A program made the translations under genes and the position numbers. DNA of 64,000 bases from Termitomyces sp. T153 (lineage: Eukaryota > Basidiomycota > Agaricomycetes > Agaricales > Lyophyllaceae), in assembly GCA_018296165.2 (NCBI GenBank), contig JACKQL020000096.1, forward strand, positions 1 through 64,000, written 5' to 3'. Positions 10,637-22,650 of the stretch are shown here, one piece after another. Position 1 is the stretch's first letter. The number at the start of each line of letters is the position of its first letter. The notes under the pieces were generated by a model that searched no databases, had not been told where the DNA came from, and worked only from the letters and a program-made list of their open reading frames with translations.

Positions 10637-12461
10637 ATGGTCACCCACGTACTCTTTGAATCGGCTTCAGGCTATGCTATCTTTGAGGCCAAACTTGTTG
10701 AAGATATTGGGTCCAGCTCTCGTGCTGTCCAAGAGTCGATCAAGGACCTCGCAAAATTTGGCAAAATGGTCTCGCTGTTAAGCTTTTCTCCCTTCAAAAG
10801 TGCCGCACAGGCTTTAGAAAACGCTAACGATATATCCGAAGGTGCGACATTGTAGATCCTATCTTGAAATCTTATTCACTCGCTGTGGGAACTTAGGAAT
10901 TGTCAACGACTATTTGAAAAACCTTTTAGAGCTGAACTTGTCGAAGGCTTCGAAAAAGGCTCCAGTAGTCCTTTCCGTCTCAGACAACGTACTGGGGAAC
11001 AACATCAAGACCGAATTTGGATTCATTTGCGACAACTCGGAGACCTCGCAAGAACTAATTCGCGGCATCCGTCTTCATGCCTCCAAGTTGTTGAAGGGCC
11101 TTCAAACGGATGACTTGCTCAAAGCTCAGCTCGGTTTGGGTCACTCCTACTCGCGTGCGAAGCTCAAATTCAATGTTAATCGTATTGACAATATGATCAT
11201 CCAAGCGATTGCCCTCCTCGACCAACTCGACAAGGACGTTAACCTCTTCGCCATGCGCATGAGAGAATGGTATGGCTACCACTTCCCTGAGCTCATTCGT
11301 CTCGTTCCCGACAACCACCAGTATGCCCGCGTGGCTCAATTCATTGGCGACAAGGATACCCTAACAGAAGACAAGCTTCCTGACCTGACCACAATCGTTG
11401 ACGATGATTCCACCCTCGCACAAAATATCCTAGATGCAGCCCGTGGTTCCATGGGCTCTTCCCTTTCCGAAATTGATCTTCTCAATATTAATGCCTTTGC
11501 AATGCGTGTGGTATCTCTTTCGGATTATCGCAAATCGCTGATCTCGTACCTGTCTGAGAAGATGAACCTTGTTGCACCCAGCTTAACGGCACTCCTTGGA
11601 GAGAGGATTGGTGCTCGTCTCATTAGTCACGCGGGAAGTCTGACGAACCTTAGTAAATATCCCGCAAGCACGGTGCAAATTCTTGGTGCGGAGAAGGCTC
11701 TTTTCAGAGCGTTGAAAACAAAGGGGAATACACCGAAGGTATTTTTTTTTACCTCCCTTAACGCAGGTTTTCAATCACTCAACCTACTCCAGTACGGTCT
11801 GCTATATCATTCCTCCTTCATTGGCCGCGCGGGCCCAAAACACAAGGGTCGTATTTCTCGGTTCCTCGCGAACAAATGTTCAATAGCCTCGCGGATAGAT
11901 TGCTACACCGGTGCGCTTCCTCAGTTAATGTATCATTGATTGAACCTCACTCGTACCTTGATAGATAATCCGACACCAAAGTTTGGCGAAGCGCTGCGTG
12001 CTCAAGTGGAGGAACGCCTAAACTTTTTCGAGACAGGCCAGCCTCCTTCCAAAAATGCGGATGCTATACGGAAGGTATTACAGGATCTTGCGATGGACGA
12101 TGATGAGGATGTGGATGTAGAGATGGACGGACCGGCCTTGACGACGCTGGAGTCAAGTCCGAAGAAGGAGAAAAAGAAGAAGAGGAAGAGCGACGACATG
12201 GATGTTGATGTTGATGAGGAACCTTCGACGAAGAAAGTCAAGCTGTCAAAAGAGGAGAAGAAGGCACTAAAGAAGGCTAAGAAGGAGAAGGCCAAAGCTG
12301 AGGCTGCTGCTGATATAGACGTGAGTTTACTCCTTATTCTACAGGATACGTCCATGTGTACGGACTGATATCTTTGTTTCAACAAGGGCGAGGAAGTTCC
12401 CAAGAGAAAGAAAGAGAAGAAGGAAAAGAAAGAAAAGAAGGAGAAAAAGGCCAAGGCGTGA
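10637..12461 (+). CDS. NOP56: Nucleolar protein 56, box C/D snoRNP core
   Basis: Exons 10637-10841, 10897-11738, 11793-11910, 11965-12320 and 12387-12461 give 531 residues. NOP56 is a scaffold of box C/D snoRNPs with Nop58, fibrillarin and Snu13, needed for rRNA 2'-O-methylation and pre-rRNA processing in the nucleolus. The start is set by [17 protein letters not shown], the NOP5NT start, followed by ENANDISEG. The Nop domain carries [19 protein letters not shown] and [18 protein letters not shown], then [20 protein letters not shown] and [13 protein letters not shown] across the third exon. The C-terminal tail is Lys/Glu-rich ([11 protein letters not shown]), as is usual. Introns are 55, 54, 54 and 66 nt with GT-AG ends; the second is open in frame and would otherwise add 18 residues. 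Codons are CpG-normal. This is a conserved single-copy host gene with no sign of damage. Confidence 0.97.
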
Positions 12462-12891
12462 CCTTCCTTCCGGTACCCTTGTTATTCTTTTTGGCTTTCA
12501 CTTTGTTTGTACCTTATCTGCGTATTGATATTTTCTTATCTTCTCGGTTCCACGTTTCAGTGTCTTGTGATCTCGTAAGGTTGGTCCTGTTGCCTCGTTT
12601 CTTTTGACCCCAGAGTTAGATTGTGTACCTCTTGAGTTTGCTGAGGTTGGTAGGTTCGGCCAGACAACCCTCTGGCCTCCGGCTCTGCCATATGTCGGGG
12701 ACGCCATGTCTGACACAAGCTTCCGGCAAGATGGTAAAACCAATCGCACCCCAAATTCTCACAAGCACGGGTAATCTTCTTTCGAGGCGAGAATACAAGC
12801 TATCTTCACACCATTCACCCCAAAATCACCCAGCCGGTCGCGAAAGGTACGGGGCCATCTCTCTTGCCGTCAACCTGGATTTCACTGTCAT
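12462..12891. other. NOP56 3' region, no gene seen
   Basis: Several overlapping short frames occur on both strands around 12.5-12.8 kb, but none has recognisable content. The DNA is CpG-normal. Confidence 0.45.
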
Positions 12892-13242
12892 TCATTTCTT
12901 GTCCGTAGGTGCATACATCTCGAATGATGGACGTATGATTTGTTTCCCGGGAGTGTCCAGGACCAACACGATCAGTATGTCCCTCATGAGTCTAGCGAAG
13001 ATGTGATTGTGAGCATCACGGAATAACAACTGGTTCCGGTATATGTCCATGGGAACTCTATCTGCAAAGATGACGCCACCTATTTGGAAGTAAGTCACAA
13101 CGCCACCTATTTGGAAGTAAGTCACAAGACTGTTTTCCATTATCAGTTTCATGGCCTGTTCGGGCGGCCCATTTCGTATTGAGGACCAGATGACATTGAA
13201 CGCCACGCGGCACGCGTAGTACATTGACATAGTTGTGGGCAC
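12892..13242 (-). CDS. Hypothetical protein fragment with duplicated 9-residue unit
   Basis: A 116-codon frame in CpG-normal DNA contains YYACRVAFNVIWSSIRNGPP, then VTYFQIGGV twice in a row, then MDIYRNQLLF. The hydrophobic and Arg/Tyr-rich style resembles the C-terminal part of fungal multi-span hypothetical proteins, but I do not recognise it. The start at 13242 is only the first ATG. Upstream DNA soon becomes CpG-depleted transposon sequence, so 5' exons may have been separated by insertion of G0. The repeated unit also contains a possible splice acceptor (CCAAATAG). Confidence 0.35.
   Translation of the reverse strand: MPTTMSMYYACRVAFNVIWSSIRNGPPEQAMKLIMENSLVTYFQIGGVVTYFQIGGVIFADRVPMDIYRNQLLFRDAHNHIFARLMRDILIVLVLDTPGKQIIRPSFEMYAPTDKK
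13074..13127 (-). repeat. Perfect 27-bp tandem duplication
   Basis: The unit beginning CGCCACCTATTTGG occupies 13074-13100 and is repeated without change at 13101-13127. It encodes the doubled VTYFQIGGV on the minus strand. A perfect match implies a recent duplication. Confidence 0.95.
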
Positions 13243-13575
13243 GTATATGGTCGAGGGCTCGACGGCGGCAAGGATGATTATGACTGACTATATGTACTCC
13301 CTGACTCTTTTATATAAGTAAGAAGAGGATTCTCTGTTGAGCTCAAACGGTCCAATTTCAACCAGGTCTGTACCCTGTCAGAAGGATCCCATATGCCAGG
13401 CTATGCAGTCAGTTTGATATAGTACAGGTTTAGCTTTGTCTGCACTTTGGCAGATGCTCGAAAAGAGAGAGTTGCTGTGTTAAAGTCAGCACACAGACTC
13501 AGGATGTGGGATAAATGGCTGGGGTGAGTCCATCTGGCCAGAAATTTTATTAGATTGTGAACAATGATGTGATTG
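13243..13575. other. Transition from gene island to transposon block
   Basis: CpG content falls sharply at about 13.35-13.4 kb. No gene is seen. The right part may be the start of the G0 5' LTR, but its outer edge could not be fixed because the 3' copy is too diverged. Confidence 0.4.
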
Positions 13576-13628
13576 GCTTCAGTCCAAACATGTATAATGT
13601 AGCTGTCTGTCCAAATCCAGCAAGTAGT
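13576..13628 (+). repeat. Putative 5' LTR remnant of G0
   Basis: CTTCAGTCCAAACATG, TAATGTAGCTGT and GTCCAAATCCAG recur in the same order, with small changes, at 18801-18850 on the far side of the G0 pol gene. Confidence 0.55.
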
Positions 13629-13873
13629 TAGATTCTTTAGATCATTCAGACTACTCTCATGCTTGTGACACATGAGTAAATCCTTGCCAAACTGTCTTGC
13701 CTTCCCTTGATCTTGACACCATTGACAACTAGGAGCAAGGCACTACAAAACCCCATCTCATCCTGTTATCACAGGTTCCAAGTGAACTGACCCCTGATCC
13801 AGTACTGCATCAAGGATCTGCTCCATACTCAGTCCCTGAAAACAATCCTCAGCATAGATCAAATAGTAGCAGT

Positions 13874-14756
13874 TTGACTTCATCATTGGAATACTCCACC
13901 ATGTTACCACACATACATCCCACTGTATATCCCACTACCATAACACTGAAACTAGCAATTTGTGAGGAGTGCAGCTCAAAACCACCCTTGGTCACTGAGG
14001 GCAATTTAACACCTGAGGTTCTTCAACAATATGCTGATTACTGTGTAGATTATTTCTGGGCAAAACAAATATCAGAACCCAAAATAGTTTGGTGGGCTTA
14101 AACATCCTTCAAAAATCATCACATCTGTGATTGGATTGTGGCAGAGAAAGAACACATATTTGAAACTTTCCTTTGATTGTTTTTTGCAAGAGATTAAGGA
14201 GAAGTATCTCCCTCCAGACTGGCATTATGACCTTTGTTACCAAATCCTGTCCTGCATCTTTACTCCATCAAAGGGGACTTGCTGGGACTTTGCATGCCAT
14301 CTACAGAAACTGAATTCCCTACTGGTTGGGACATCTGCTCACATGGACATTGACAGCCTTTGCATCAAGATCAAGGCCAAAATGGATGTGCCTTTACATC
14401 ATGTATATAAGAAAGAGGGGCTAAAGGACAAAAAGGAGTTCTAGAAATGGCTTGAAGGCATCCAAGTCCACAACGCCTGCCACTACACTGAGGAATGTCA
14501 GAGGGAAATTCCTTATGAGGAAGTGCATGCACCAAAGAAACCATTACTCTTGTCCACAAAACATAACACTGTCAATACCATCTCTGTTCCTGCTAGCTCC
14601 TCATCCCACCATCCTGCTGGTAAACTACTGCCTTTGGCTGCCAAAGAACATAAACTGTTGATGTCAAATGAGGGTTGTTTCAAGTGCTGCTACCCATTTG
14701 CTGGTCACCTGGCCAAAGAGTGCAAAAATGGTTTCCTGGATCTGTCATCCTACTAA
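13874..14756 (+). pseudogene. G0 gag with zinc knuckle
   Basis: Three overlapping frames make up a Gag-like protein. FLQEIKEKYLPPDWHYDLCY and DSLCIKIKAKMD match retrotransposon Gag, and GCFKCCYPFAGHLAKEC near 14673-14721 is a CCHC-type zinc knuckle, which binds element RNA. At least two frameshifts or stops separate the pieces (near 14100 and 14443). Confidence 0.75.
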
Positions 14757-14771
14757 ACTATCAGCCAGGCT

Positions 14772-15254
14772 GTGCACAATTTGCAGAAGGCTTCACATGC
14801 ATGTATGTTGAAGCCCACTATTGTTAGAGCCTTGAGCACCTTGGTAGCTGCCATCTCCACAGCTGGAACATCAGGCTATTCTCCAGAACAGAGTGCATCC
14901 ACTCAGTCTGTGGCTGCCATACTCCCTGACTCACCCTGTGCAAGTATTGATGCTGAAGATCCTTGTTTGTCCAATGATTCTGTGAGTATTGCTCCACTTG
15001 CCATGCCTCATTTCATGTGGTGGGCCTCTGTTGATGGCTCAAATGTAACCTATCCTGTCACTGTTTCTATGTTGATTTATAGTGGCTCACATCTTGTTCT
15101 AATGAATGCAGGTTTAACTGAACAACTTGGTGTCTGTGTCCACCACTTGCACAAACTGTTACAGATCAATGTCATGTTGAAAGATGGTTTGATAAAACCT
15201 ATGGTATTGCCTAACTATTGTGAAATTGCGGTCACATCTCTAGACCAGTATTGA
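14772..15254 (+). pseudogene. G0 aspartic protease region
   Basis: The frame contains VTVSMLIYSGSHLVLMNAGL near 15058-15117, matching the retropepsin active-site region, but the expected DSG reads YSG. With the catalytic aspartate gone the protease would be inactive. The rest is Ser/Thr-rich Gag-Pol linker. Confidence 0.65.
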
Positions 15255-15484
15255 TCTTCTTGCACATTGAGAGCTGTTGTTGCACCTAGCCTTTGTTTGC
15301 CTCTGATTCTTGGTCTCCCCTTTATGAAATCAATCACATTGTTGTAGATGTCAAAACTGATACTGTTATGAACAAACAATGTAATTATAACTTGTTGAAA
15401 CCTGGACCTGTACTTGCCTTACTGCCTAAGACCTTTGTCTCTATGTGAAACAAGTTTGAACAGATTTGGAGGGACCAGAAGGAA

Positions 15485-17175
15485 ATGGTTGAAGAATTGA
15501 AAGTTGAAGTTGTCTGTGCTGAATGTCTAAGACATATGGAGCACCTTGGATTGTTTGAGGTGGTGATGGAAGTGGATCTAGTTGGTGCAGTGCAAGCATA
15601 CATCAAGCAATTGGTGTCAGAACAAACATTGGCTGATATGGATGCTTATTTGAAAACAGAGTTTCATGATGTGTTTGAACCTATTGGTCATGTCCTTGAC
15701 CTGCCCTGGGACATTTTGGCTGAGATTTGTTTGAAAGAGGCAAATCAGATGATTAAAACTTGTTCTTACCAATGCCTGTGGAAATACCATGAGGCATGGA
15801 AATTGCTGATTGACAAACACCTGACTGCAGGTTGTATCCATCCTTCTTCTGCATTTGCTTCACCCACCTTCATCATCCTGAAGGCAGACCCGACCATAGC
15901 ACCATGATGGGTAATAATTTTAGCAAGTTGAATGCAAACACTGTACCTGATAATCATCCCCTTCCATGGGTTGAAGACATCTTAATGATTGTGCAAAGGA
16001 GAAGATATTACTGTTATTGACCTCACCAATGCTTTCTTCCAAAACTGATGCAACCTGACCATGTACATCTAACTGCAGTGTCCACACCTTTTGGTCTGCA
16101 TGAGTGGTTGGTAATTCCCATGGGGTTATGCAATGCACCTGCAATACATCAACAACAGGTCACAGCAGTATTACGTGACTACATTGGCAAATTCTGTCAT
16201 ATCTACCTGGACAACATTGTGATCTGGTTGGATTCAATAGAGGAACATGAACAGAATGTGTGAAACATCCTTCAGGCTCTGTGAAGAGCTCACCTGTTTG
16301 TCAATCTCAAGAAGTGCCACTTGTTCTATCTGTCCATTGATTTTTTGGGACACCATGTCTCTGCTGCTGGTATCAAAGCAGACAAGGATAAGATGAAACA
16401 TATTTTGTCCTGGCCTAGACCCATGTGTGCAAAGGATGTCCAGTCATTTCTGGGTTTAGTGTGATACATTACCACTGCCACAGTTGGCAGATCACACTGC
16501 AGTATTGAATGGGCTGACTGTGCATGAATGTGAATTGTTGTTCCCTAAGTGGACATCTAGGCATCAATATGCATTTAATGCTCTAAAGGAGCTGATTATT
16601 GGTCATGAATGCTTAACTATGATTGACCATGATGATACCTCAAAGACAATATTTGTGACCACAAATGCAAGCAATTTTTGTTCAGGGGCTGTCCTGTCCT
16701 TTGGCAAATCCTGGAAAACTGTGAGACTTGTGGCCTTTGAATCACAAACATTTAAGGGGGTGGAACTGAACTACCCTGTCCATGAAAAGAGCTGTTGGCA
16801 GTTGTGCATGCATTGAAGAAGTGGTAGGCAGACCTTTTTAGGACAAAGTTTATCATCTTTACAGATCACAACATGCCACTCAATTTTGGGAAGCAGAGAG
16901 ATTTGTTGTGCAGACAGGCCTGGTGGATAGAGTTTCTATCACAATTTGACTGTCAGATAGTTTATGTAAAGGGCAAGGACAATGCCATGGTCAATGCATT
17001 GTCCTGCCTCCCATACAATTTACCCAATTTCTGCCGAGCAGTGAATACTGCACTAGAACTCATTTATATGATGCACAACAATGATTTGGTGAGTGCATGC
17101 ATTGGTGCTGTCCTCCCTGTTGGTAGGGCCTCTCCATTCTTGTGGCTTTCTACCTTGCAAGTGTTGAGGTCCTAA
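15485..17175 (+). pseudogene. G0 reverse transcriptase and RNase H
   Basis: FGLHEWLVIPMGLCNAPA and CHIYLDNIVIW (about 16090-16225) are the core RT palm motifs, with YLDD changed to YLDN. LSIDFLGHHVS-like sequence follows near 16330. RNase H motifs VTTNASNFCSGAVL (Asp to Asn) and FTDHNMPLNF lie at about 16650-16890, and VKGKDNAMVNALSCLP closes the domain. Stops at 15905, 16018, 16261 and later break it. Confidence 0.85.
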
Positions 17176-17396
17176 ATGAGGTTGCAGCAGTAGCACAAAC
17201 AACAACGGTGTTGACCTTGAATGAATGTCTACTGAAAAGTATTAAGGAGGAATATGTTATAGACCCCTGGTGCAAGAATTTTTGGTGGTGGTGAGAGGTA
17301 TCCCATCACTGGTTTGTAGGGACAGTCTGTGGTTCCTGGGGCTGCATCTGGTGATCCTAAAGCATGGCAACATGTGGGAGACTGTCTCCCAGTTGG

Positions 17397-18270
17397 CACA
17401 TGATTCTCTGGGGCATTTGGTTTTGCAAAAGCATACAAAGCCCTTTGTGAGTTGTACTATTGGCTGCAAATGCAATGAGACCTGGAGCAAGGGTATATCC
17501 CAGTGTGCAAAGGCTGCAAATGTGTTAAGTCATCAATAGAACATCCGAAGGGCCCCCTGCAACCCCTTCCCATGCTGTATGGCTGGAGGGATCCAATTGC
17601 CATATATTTTGTGGGCCTGCTGCCTGAAGACAATGGTAGTGACTGCATTGTGTCAATCATGGATAGGCTTCACTCTGACATTTGCATTGTGCCTACCCAG
17701 ATGAATGTTACTGCTCCTGAATTGGCTGAGCTGTTTTTCAAAAACTGGTATTGTGAGAATGGCTTACTTGGAGATGTTGTGTGCAACCATGATAAGTTGT
17801 TTGTGTCAAAGTTCTGGAAGCATCTGACCCAGTTGACTGAGGTCAAGGTGAAGATGTCAACAGTGTACCCAGAGACAGATGGAGTGAGCGAGCATTCAAA
17901 TAAAATGATCAATCAAGCCTTGCATTTCCATGTGGACTGTAACCAGCAGGGCTGGAAACATGTGCTCCCAAGGGTGAAGTTCAAGGTTATGAAGACTGTC
18001 AACAAGTCCATAGGATTTTCTCTGTTCCAGCTGCACATGGGGTGGAGCACTTGGCTGATTCCACCCCTCATTCCATGCACAACAGTAGTGGAGAGTGAGG
18101 AGAAACTTGCTTGAGACATCGTAAATTGTCTGCTTACCAACACAGCCACAGCCCAGGATAATTTTCTGCAAGCTCAAATTCAACAGGCAGCTCAGTCCAA
18201 CAAGGCATGTCTAAATGACCTCCCATTTGTAGTGGGGGATTGTGTCCTGGTTTTGACAAGGGACAGGAGA
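17397..18270 (+). pseudogene. G0 integrase
   Basis: The core reads AIYFVGLLPEDNGSDCIVSI, then GDVVCNHDKLFVSKFWKHL and STVYPETDGVSEHSNK, matching the rve integrase domain with the second Asp and the Glu of the D,D-35-E triad in place. An N-terminal zinc-binding-like segment (HDSLGHL) lies near 17400. The best-preserved frame is 17503-18114, ending at a TGA. There is no chromodomain downstream. Confidence 0.85.
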
Positions 18271-18800
18271 TGTCAATATAAGAAAAAGGGGTTTAAATGT
18301 GTTGCAAAACTGATGCCAAAGGTATGATGGTCCTTTTAGAATTATAGCCATGCACCCCAAATCATAAAACATCACTGTGTTTTGCCCACAAGCAGCAGAG
18401 GAATTTGTTCAATACCACACTTCAAAACTGCTGTATTTCAATGAGAATGATGCTGACCTGGGGTGTAATCCCAATTACAGCATGTAAACTTCCTGCCTAG
18501 TGCAATCTCTTCCAATCTTAAAAGGGAAACTAGTCTGATCAACAAGGCTAGCCAAACAGTGTTTCTACTGTGTTTGTCCCTGATGAGAGATGCTGAGTTC
18601 CTAAGGGTTGCATGGATCTGGCATTCAAAAAAAAGTGTAAGATGTACATCTCCACTTGCAGATGGGTTCAGGCAACAGAATGGGGCCACACTATATCTTT
18701 AGGCTCTGTAGCACAAGTACAATTAGCTAGTGAGAAGGAAAGGGCAAGAAAGAGGCACAGAAGAACATGGACAATGCATATATGTAGAAAAGGAAAATAA

Positions 18801-18850
18801 GTTTCAGTCCAGACATGGATAATGTAGCTGTGTCCAAATCCAGTAAGTAG
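18801..18850 (+). repeat. Putative 3' LTR remnant of G0
   Basis: This is the partner of 13576-13628. The similarity ends soon after 18850, so the LTR limits remain open. Confidence 0.55.
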
Positions 18851-19349
18851 TAATTGGGATTATAAGCATGTGTGATGATATAAGTATTGTTAATCTTGAA
18901 CAAGTGTCTTGAGTATAGTAAATAATCAACACCTGTTCTCTAACTTTATACACAGAAATAAAAAAGATTCCTTTATTGAAATCACAGAATTGATATGAAG
19001 ATAAATGAACAGAAACTACAATACAACTTCCATGGCACATCATCAAGGGCATTTCAACCTGTAGCTTCAAGGTGTTGGTGGAAGAGGTGGCAATGGGGGA
19101 GATGGTGTTTCCATGCAGGAATCTGGAGGCATGGGTTGGGAGGTGTATTCTCAGTGGAGTCTTTAGCTAGGAGGGGGGGTTTGTATGTCCAAGGAGGGGC
19201 TTATCATTTTAGGCATAGTATCAAGGGCAGCAACAGATATAGAGGATGCTTCTTGATCTTAGACCACCATCATCCCATTCAGGGTCCTGGTTCAGTTCTT
19301 AGATTTAGTTAGCAATTCAAGCTCTATCTTCATTATTCAGAATCTTAGG
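18851..19349. other. CpG-poor stretch without a recognised gene
   Basis: Only short frames occur on both strands. It may be the rest of the G0 LTR followed by the start of the next degraded element. Confidence 0.4.
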
Positions 19350-19952
19350 CTTAACATGCCACTCTCCTCTGCTACCTACATCATCCCACTGCTCTACATG
19401 ACCACTGTCAATGCCAATGCTCACCCAGCAGATGTCCAGACCACCACCCAGCAGTGCCAATCCCTTGGAGTCCCCACCCTTGCTACAAGAACTTCTGATG
19501 TGAACTGACATTAGATCTTTGTTAAGCAGCAACACTGGCCCAGTTAAATCAGCTACTGATGTGCAGCACTAGCTGGAGGCCAGAGGATGGATTCCTGCTG
19601 GGGAGCCCTATGACCACACAAAGCTTGTTCATGTGCTGATGACTGCAGCGCTGGCCACCAAGGGCCTGAAATTAAAGAATGATGCAAGAGTGTGGTCCTT
19701 GCAGTTGCATTCTTGCTGGAAGACAGTGTCTCTGACCAGATGTCAAAGGCACTCCCAGAAGAAGTAGTGACCAAAGTGCTTCATTGTGTTGGGGGTGTTG
19801 TCAACCACTTGTTGTCCTCCTCTGAATTTGTTTTGGCCACCAGCACCTCACAAGCTAAGACCACCCTCACACTCAAGAGCATCTCTGCATGGCTCAAAGC
19901 CATCACAAGTTCCTTCAGCAACATCATCAATAAGCTGGCAAAGGCCCCTGCT
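19350..19952 (+). pseudogene. Degraded coiled-coil, retroelement-associated protein, cut by the G1 LTR
   Basis: Scattered frames read GPVKSATDVQH, LEARGWIPAGEPYDHTKLVH and then KALPEEVVTKVL within a helix-rich frame at 19692-19952. I recall similar proteins next to retroelements in mushroom genomes but cannot give them a function. The frame runs into the G1 LTR, whose outer TGTAAGGG end is at 19953, and is cut there. No continuation was found beyond the other end of G1 at 47007. Confidence 0.5.
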
Positions 19953-20291
19953 TGTAAGGGCAACCTCTGGGAGTGGCAGCTCAATCACACAGCTAGCAGA
20001 GGGGAGTCCAAAGTATATTAGCAAGGTAGTCAATGATACAAATGGTAACTAATCACCTAGCAGAGGGGAATCTGAAGAGAACAAGTCTCAGGATCCCTGC
20101 TGCTCAGTGCAGCACATCAGTGGGTGGTGGAGGCATAGGAACAACTGTACAGAAGGCTGGAGCTAGCCCTGACTCCAGGGAGGTGCATGACAAGGAACTA
20201 TGGGAAGTTCTGAGGGTCTCCAGAGATTTTTGGGGATCTGGAACAAGCTGCAGAGATCACCATGGAGGTTGGAAATGGAAGTCCCCTAACA
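19953..20291 (-). repeat. 3' LTR of G1
   Basis: On the minus strand it starts TGTTAGGGGACTTCC, next to the polypurine run AGAGGAGGGGTGA, and ends CCCTTACA. It aligns with 46743-47006 and with the full LTR of G3 (62883-63289), including CTAATCACCTAGCAGAGG on the plus strand. Confidence 0.8.
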
Positions 20292-20451
20292 TCACCCCTC
20301 CTCTAGTATGCAGCATCTCAACATGTGGAGTAGGAGAATTCTGGAATGCCTGGTCCACTGGTGAAATGGGGTAGATTCCTCAGATTGCCCACAGTGCATT
20401 TGGGTGCCTTCTGTGGAACTCCCTAATCAGCCCTGGCATGTGCACATTCTC

Positions 20452-21501
20452 TCATGGTTCCCAGGAGATGTCTTTGATTCCATAGCCTTTCCACTTCACC
20501 TTGTATTGTAGCCATTGTTGGAACAGACAACTATCTAGGATCTCTTCCCCCTTGTACTCTTTATTGTTGTTGACCACCACTAGAGGTGGCAGGGGTGCTG
20601 GGCATTGCCCTGAAAAAGGGTCCTCCAGGGCTGGAGTTAATTTGGCCATGTTGAACACCTAGAGCTGGCACATCCCTGTGGGGAGCTGGAGTCAATAGGC
20701 CAGTGGCCTGACCTGCTGTTCTACTATGAAAGGTCCTAATTGGTGGTGCAAGAGCTTATTTGATGGTTGGGTGGTTGTAATATTGGAGGCATCTAGGTAG
20801 ACCCAATCCCTAGGCTGGTACTTGGGCACTGGGGTTCTTCTGTAGTCGTAATATCATGCCATGTCATCCTTTGCCTTTGCTAGGGCTGCTCAGGCTTCCT
20901 CCTGCAACCTCTTCATCTGGTCCACAAACTTGTTCACTGCTTCATTCTCCAACAGCTGGGCCTAGGGCTAGGTGGCCACATGAACATGGTTGTTGTACTA
21001 GAACTCAGCATTGGGGAGGAGTTTGTCTTAGTTGTCCTGGCACTCATTGCAGAAGAGGCAGAGGTATTGATCAAGCTCCTGATTCATGTGTTTGGTCTGG
21101 CCATCAGATTGTGAGTGGTAGGTGGTGGAGGTATGAAGCTTCATGCCAAGTAGTTGGTAGAGCTCTTGGGTGAAGTCTGCTACAAATTGTGGCCTGCAGT
21201 CAGATATGTAGGCATTGGAGAGGCCATGGAGCTTCCAGATGTTTCTCCAGTATAGGTTTGTGGTGCCCATGGCAGAGCAAGTGATGTAAGTGGGAATGAA
21301 GTGTGCTCACTTGCCATATAGGTCCACCACTACCATGCTGGCATCATAACCATGGGTGTCAGGGAGCTCTACAGTAAAGTCCACCAAAGCAACACTTCAG
21401 CATTCTGAGGGGACAAGGAGGGGATATAGCTGTCCAGTGAGGAGACAGTGTTAGGGCTTAGTCTAGAGACAGAGATTGCATGTACTGGTGTAAGACCCAA
21501 T
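20452..21501 (-). pseudogene. G1 integrase and chromodomain
   Basis: The integrase core reads WKLHGLSNAYISDCRPQFVA, ELYQLLGMKL and SQSDGQTKHMNQELDQYL (21028-21270), typical of fungal chromoviruses. The chromodomain at 20452-20658 has WLQYKVKWKGYGIKDISWEP; in this group it directs integration to particular chromatin. Stops interrupt the stretch between. The upstream part of the integrase lies on the other side of the E1 insertion (43074-43505), where YWWPQMSQYIG marks the join. Confidence 0.85.
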
Positions 21502-22637
21502 TGTCACAACCTGCTCTCTGGACCCTCAACCTTGTTTCCAACCACTCACCTCCATCTCCCCCTTCAACTTCCCCAACCTTTGCCCACCCATGGCACCTAC
21601 TCTAGATAACTCTGATGCTTCTCGAGCAACCTCTGATGGCCCCTGGCTAACTCTGATGCCTTCTCTGCAGCTGTCAATGCCTCCCTTGCCTCTCCTAAAC
21701 CCCTGGAACCCTTCCCCACTGTTCCTGACTCTAGTGTACATCATTGACTCATCACCCTGGTTTGCCCAACCAACTCTGAAGCATCATGATGACCCCAGGA
21801 CAGCCTATATTCTTGACTGATCCCATCAGAATATTACCATGGCCCATCTCTTGATCACAACTGACACCCATTGACTCTGCACAGCTCTGATGAGCCCCAC
21901 CACCAGACCTGCTGTCCCAGTGGTCAGTATATAAGTTGTAGAGTAGCATCCTGTACCCTAGTTTTGATATTACCTACCTGCTTAATGTTACCTATGGTCT
22001 AATTGTTTCCATCTTGTGTTTCATGTTCCATGTTACATTTCCCTTTCTCTCAGTCTCCTGGTCTTATCTCAGTCTCCTGGTCTTGTCTTGTCTCTACCTC
22101 CATTATTGTTTTGTTATTGTTTTGTATCTCTGCTTGAATCTATTTTGTTCTCATCTTAATCTTGTCTCAACTCCATCTTGTCTTGTTTGACTCTGCTTTC
22201 TTTATTGTGTTCAAGTCCTTTCAACCCTAACACCATTACAAACTCTGCACTTACAATTACAAACCTTAAACATTCCTTAAACCAACTCCAGACCTTGCTA
22301 TTTGCTTGGTCCTGAAATTCATCAACTTCTGTTGATTCCTTATCAAATTCTGGCCCCACTCCCATCACTTGTGTAACCTCTGTTTGCCCTGCACCTCCAA
22401 TACTCACTTCTGGACTTGTGCATGATGCCTCCTTCAAGTTTGACCCTTCCCCACACCTTGTTTTAGACTTTCCCAGACTACCCTGGACTTGTTTGGACCA
22501 TTCCCTCTTACTTATCCTCACAAGTCTCTAAAGTCTCAACCCTCTCTGAATGCCAAGTTATCAGTGCAGAACATCATGTCTGCCTAGTAAGGACTTGCCC
22601 AATGTAGCTGAGCCTCCATGGTCAACAGAACCTGACA
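21502..22637 (+). repeat. 5' LTR of E1
   Basis: It is 1136 bp, from TGTCACAACC to GAACCTGACA. It contains TATATAAG near 21928-21935, and AGTTTTGATATTA at 21960-21972, the decayed form of the self-priming segment. It aligns over its length with the other E LTRs. Confidence 0.9.
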
Positions 22638-22650
22638 TAATATCAAGACT
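22638..22650 (+). other. Primer-binding site of E1 (self-complementary type)
   Basis: TAATATCAAGACT follows the 5' LTR directly. Its reverse complement, AGTCTTGATATTA, is present without mismatch in the E1 3' LTR at 29490-29502, 32 nt downstream of a TATA box. It lacks the TGG start expected of a tRNA primer site. Confidence 0.75.

Larger units (their letters stand above)
13576..18850 (+). mobile_element. Ty3/gypsy retrotransposon G0, decayed
   Basis: Gag with a zinc knuckle, protease, reverse transcriptase, RNase H and integrase follow in the standard Ty3/gypsy order on the plus strand. Two diverged ~50-bp stretches at the ends (13576-13628 and 18801-18850) look like remnants of the LTRs. 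CpG is almost absent and every gene is broken by stops and frameshifts. No chromodomain was found after the integrase. True LTR limits and a target duplication could not be set. Confidence 0.85.

Noticed and set aside
10842..12386. Intronic box C/D snoRNAs in NOP56
   Set aside because: Introns of 54-66 nt are too short to hold a typical snoRNA with flanks, and no clear C and D box pair was seen.
22156..22521. 121-codon minus-strand frame in the E1 5' LTR
   Set aside because: It lies wholly in an LTR, is not kept open in the other E LTRs, and follows from the C-rich composition of the plus strand.
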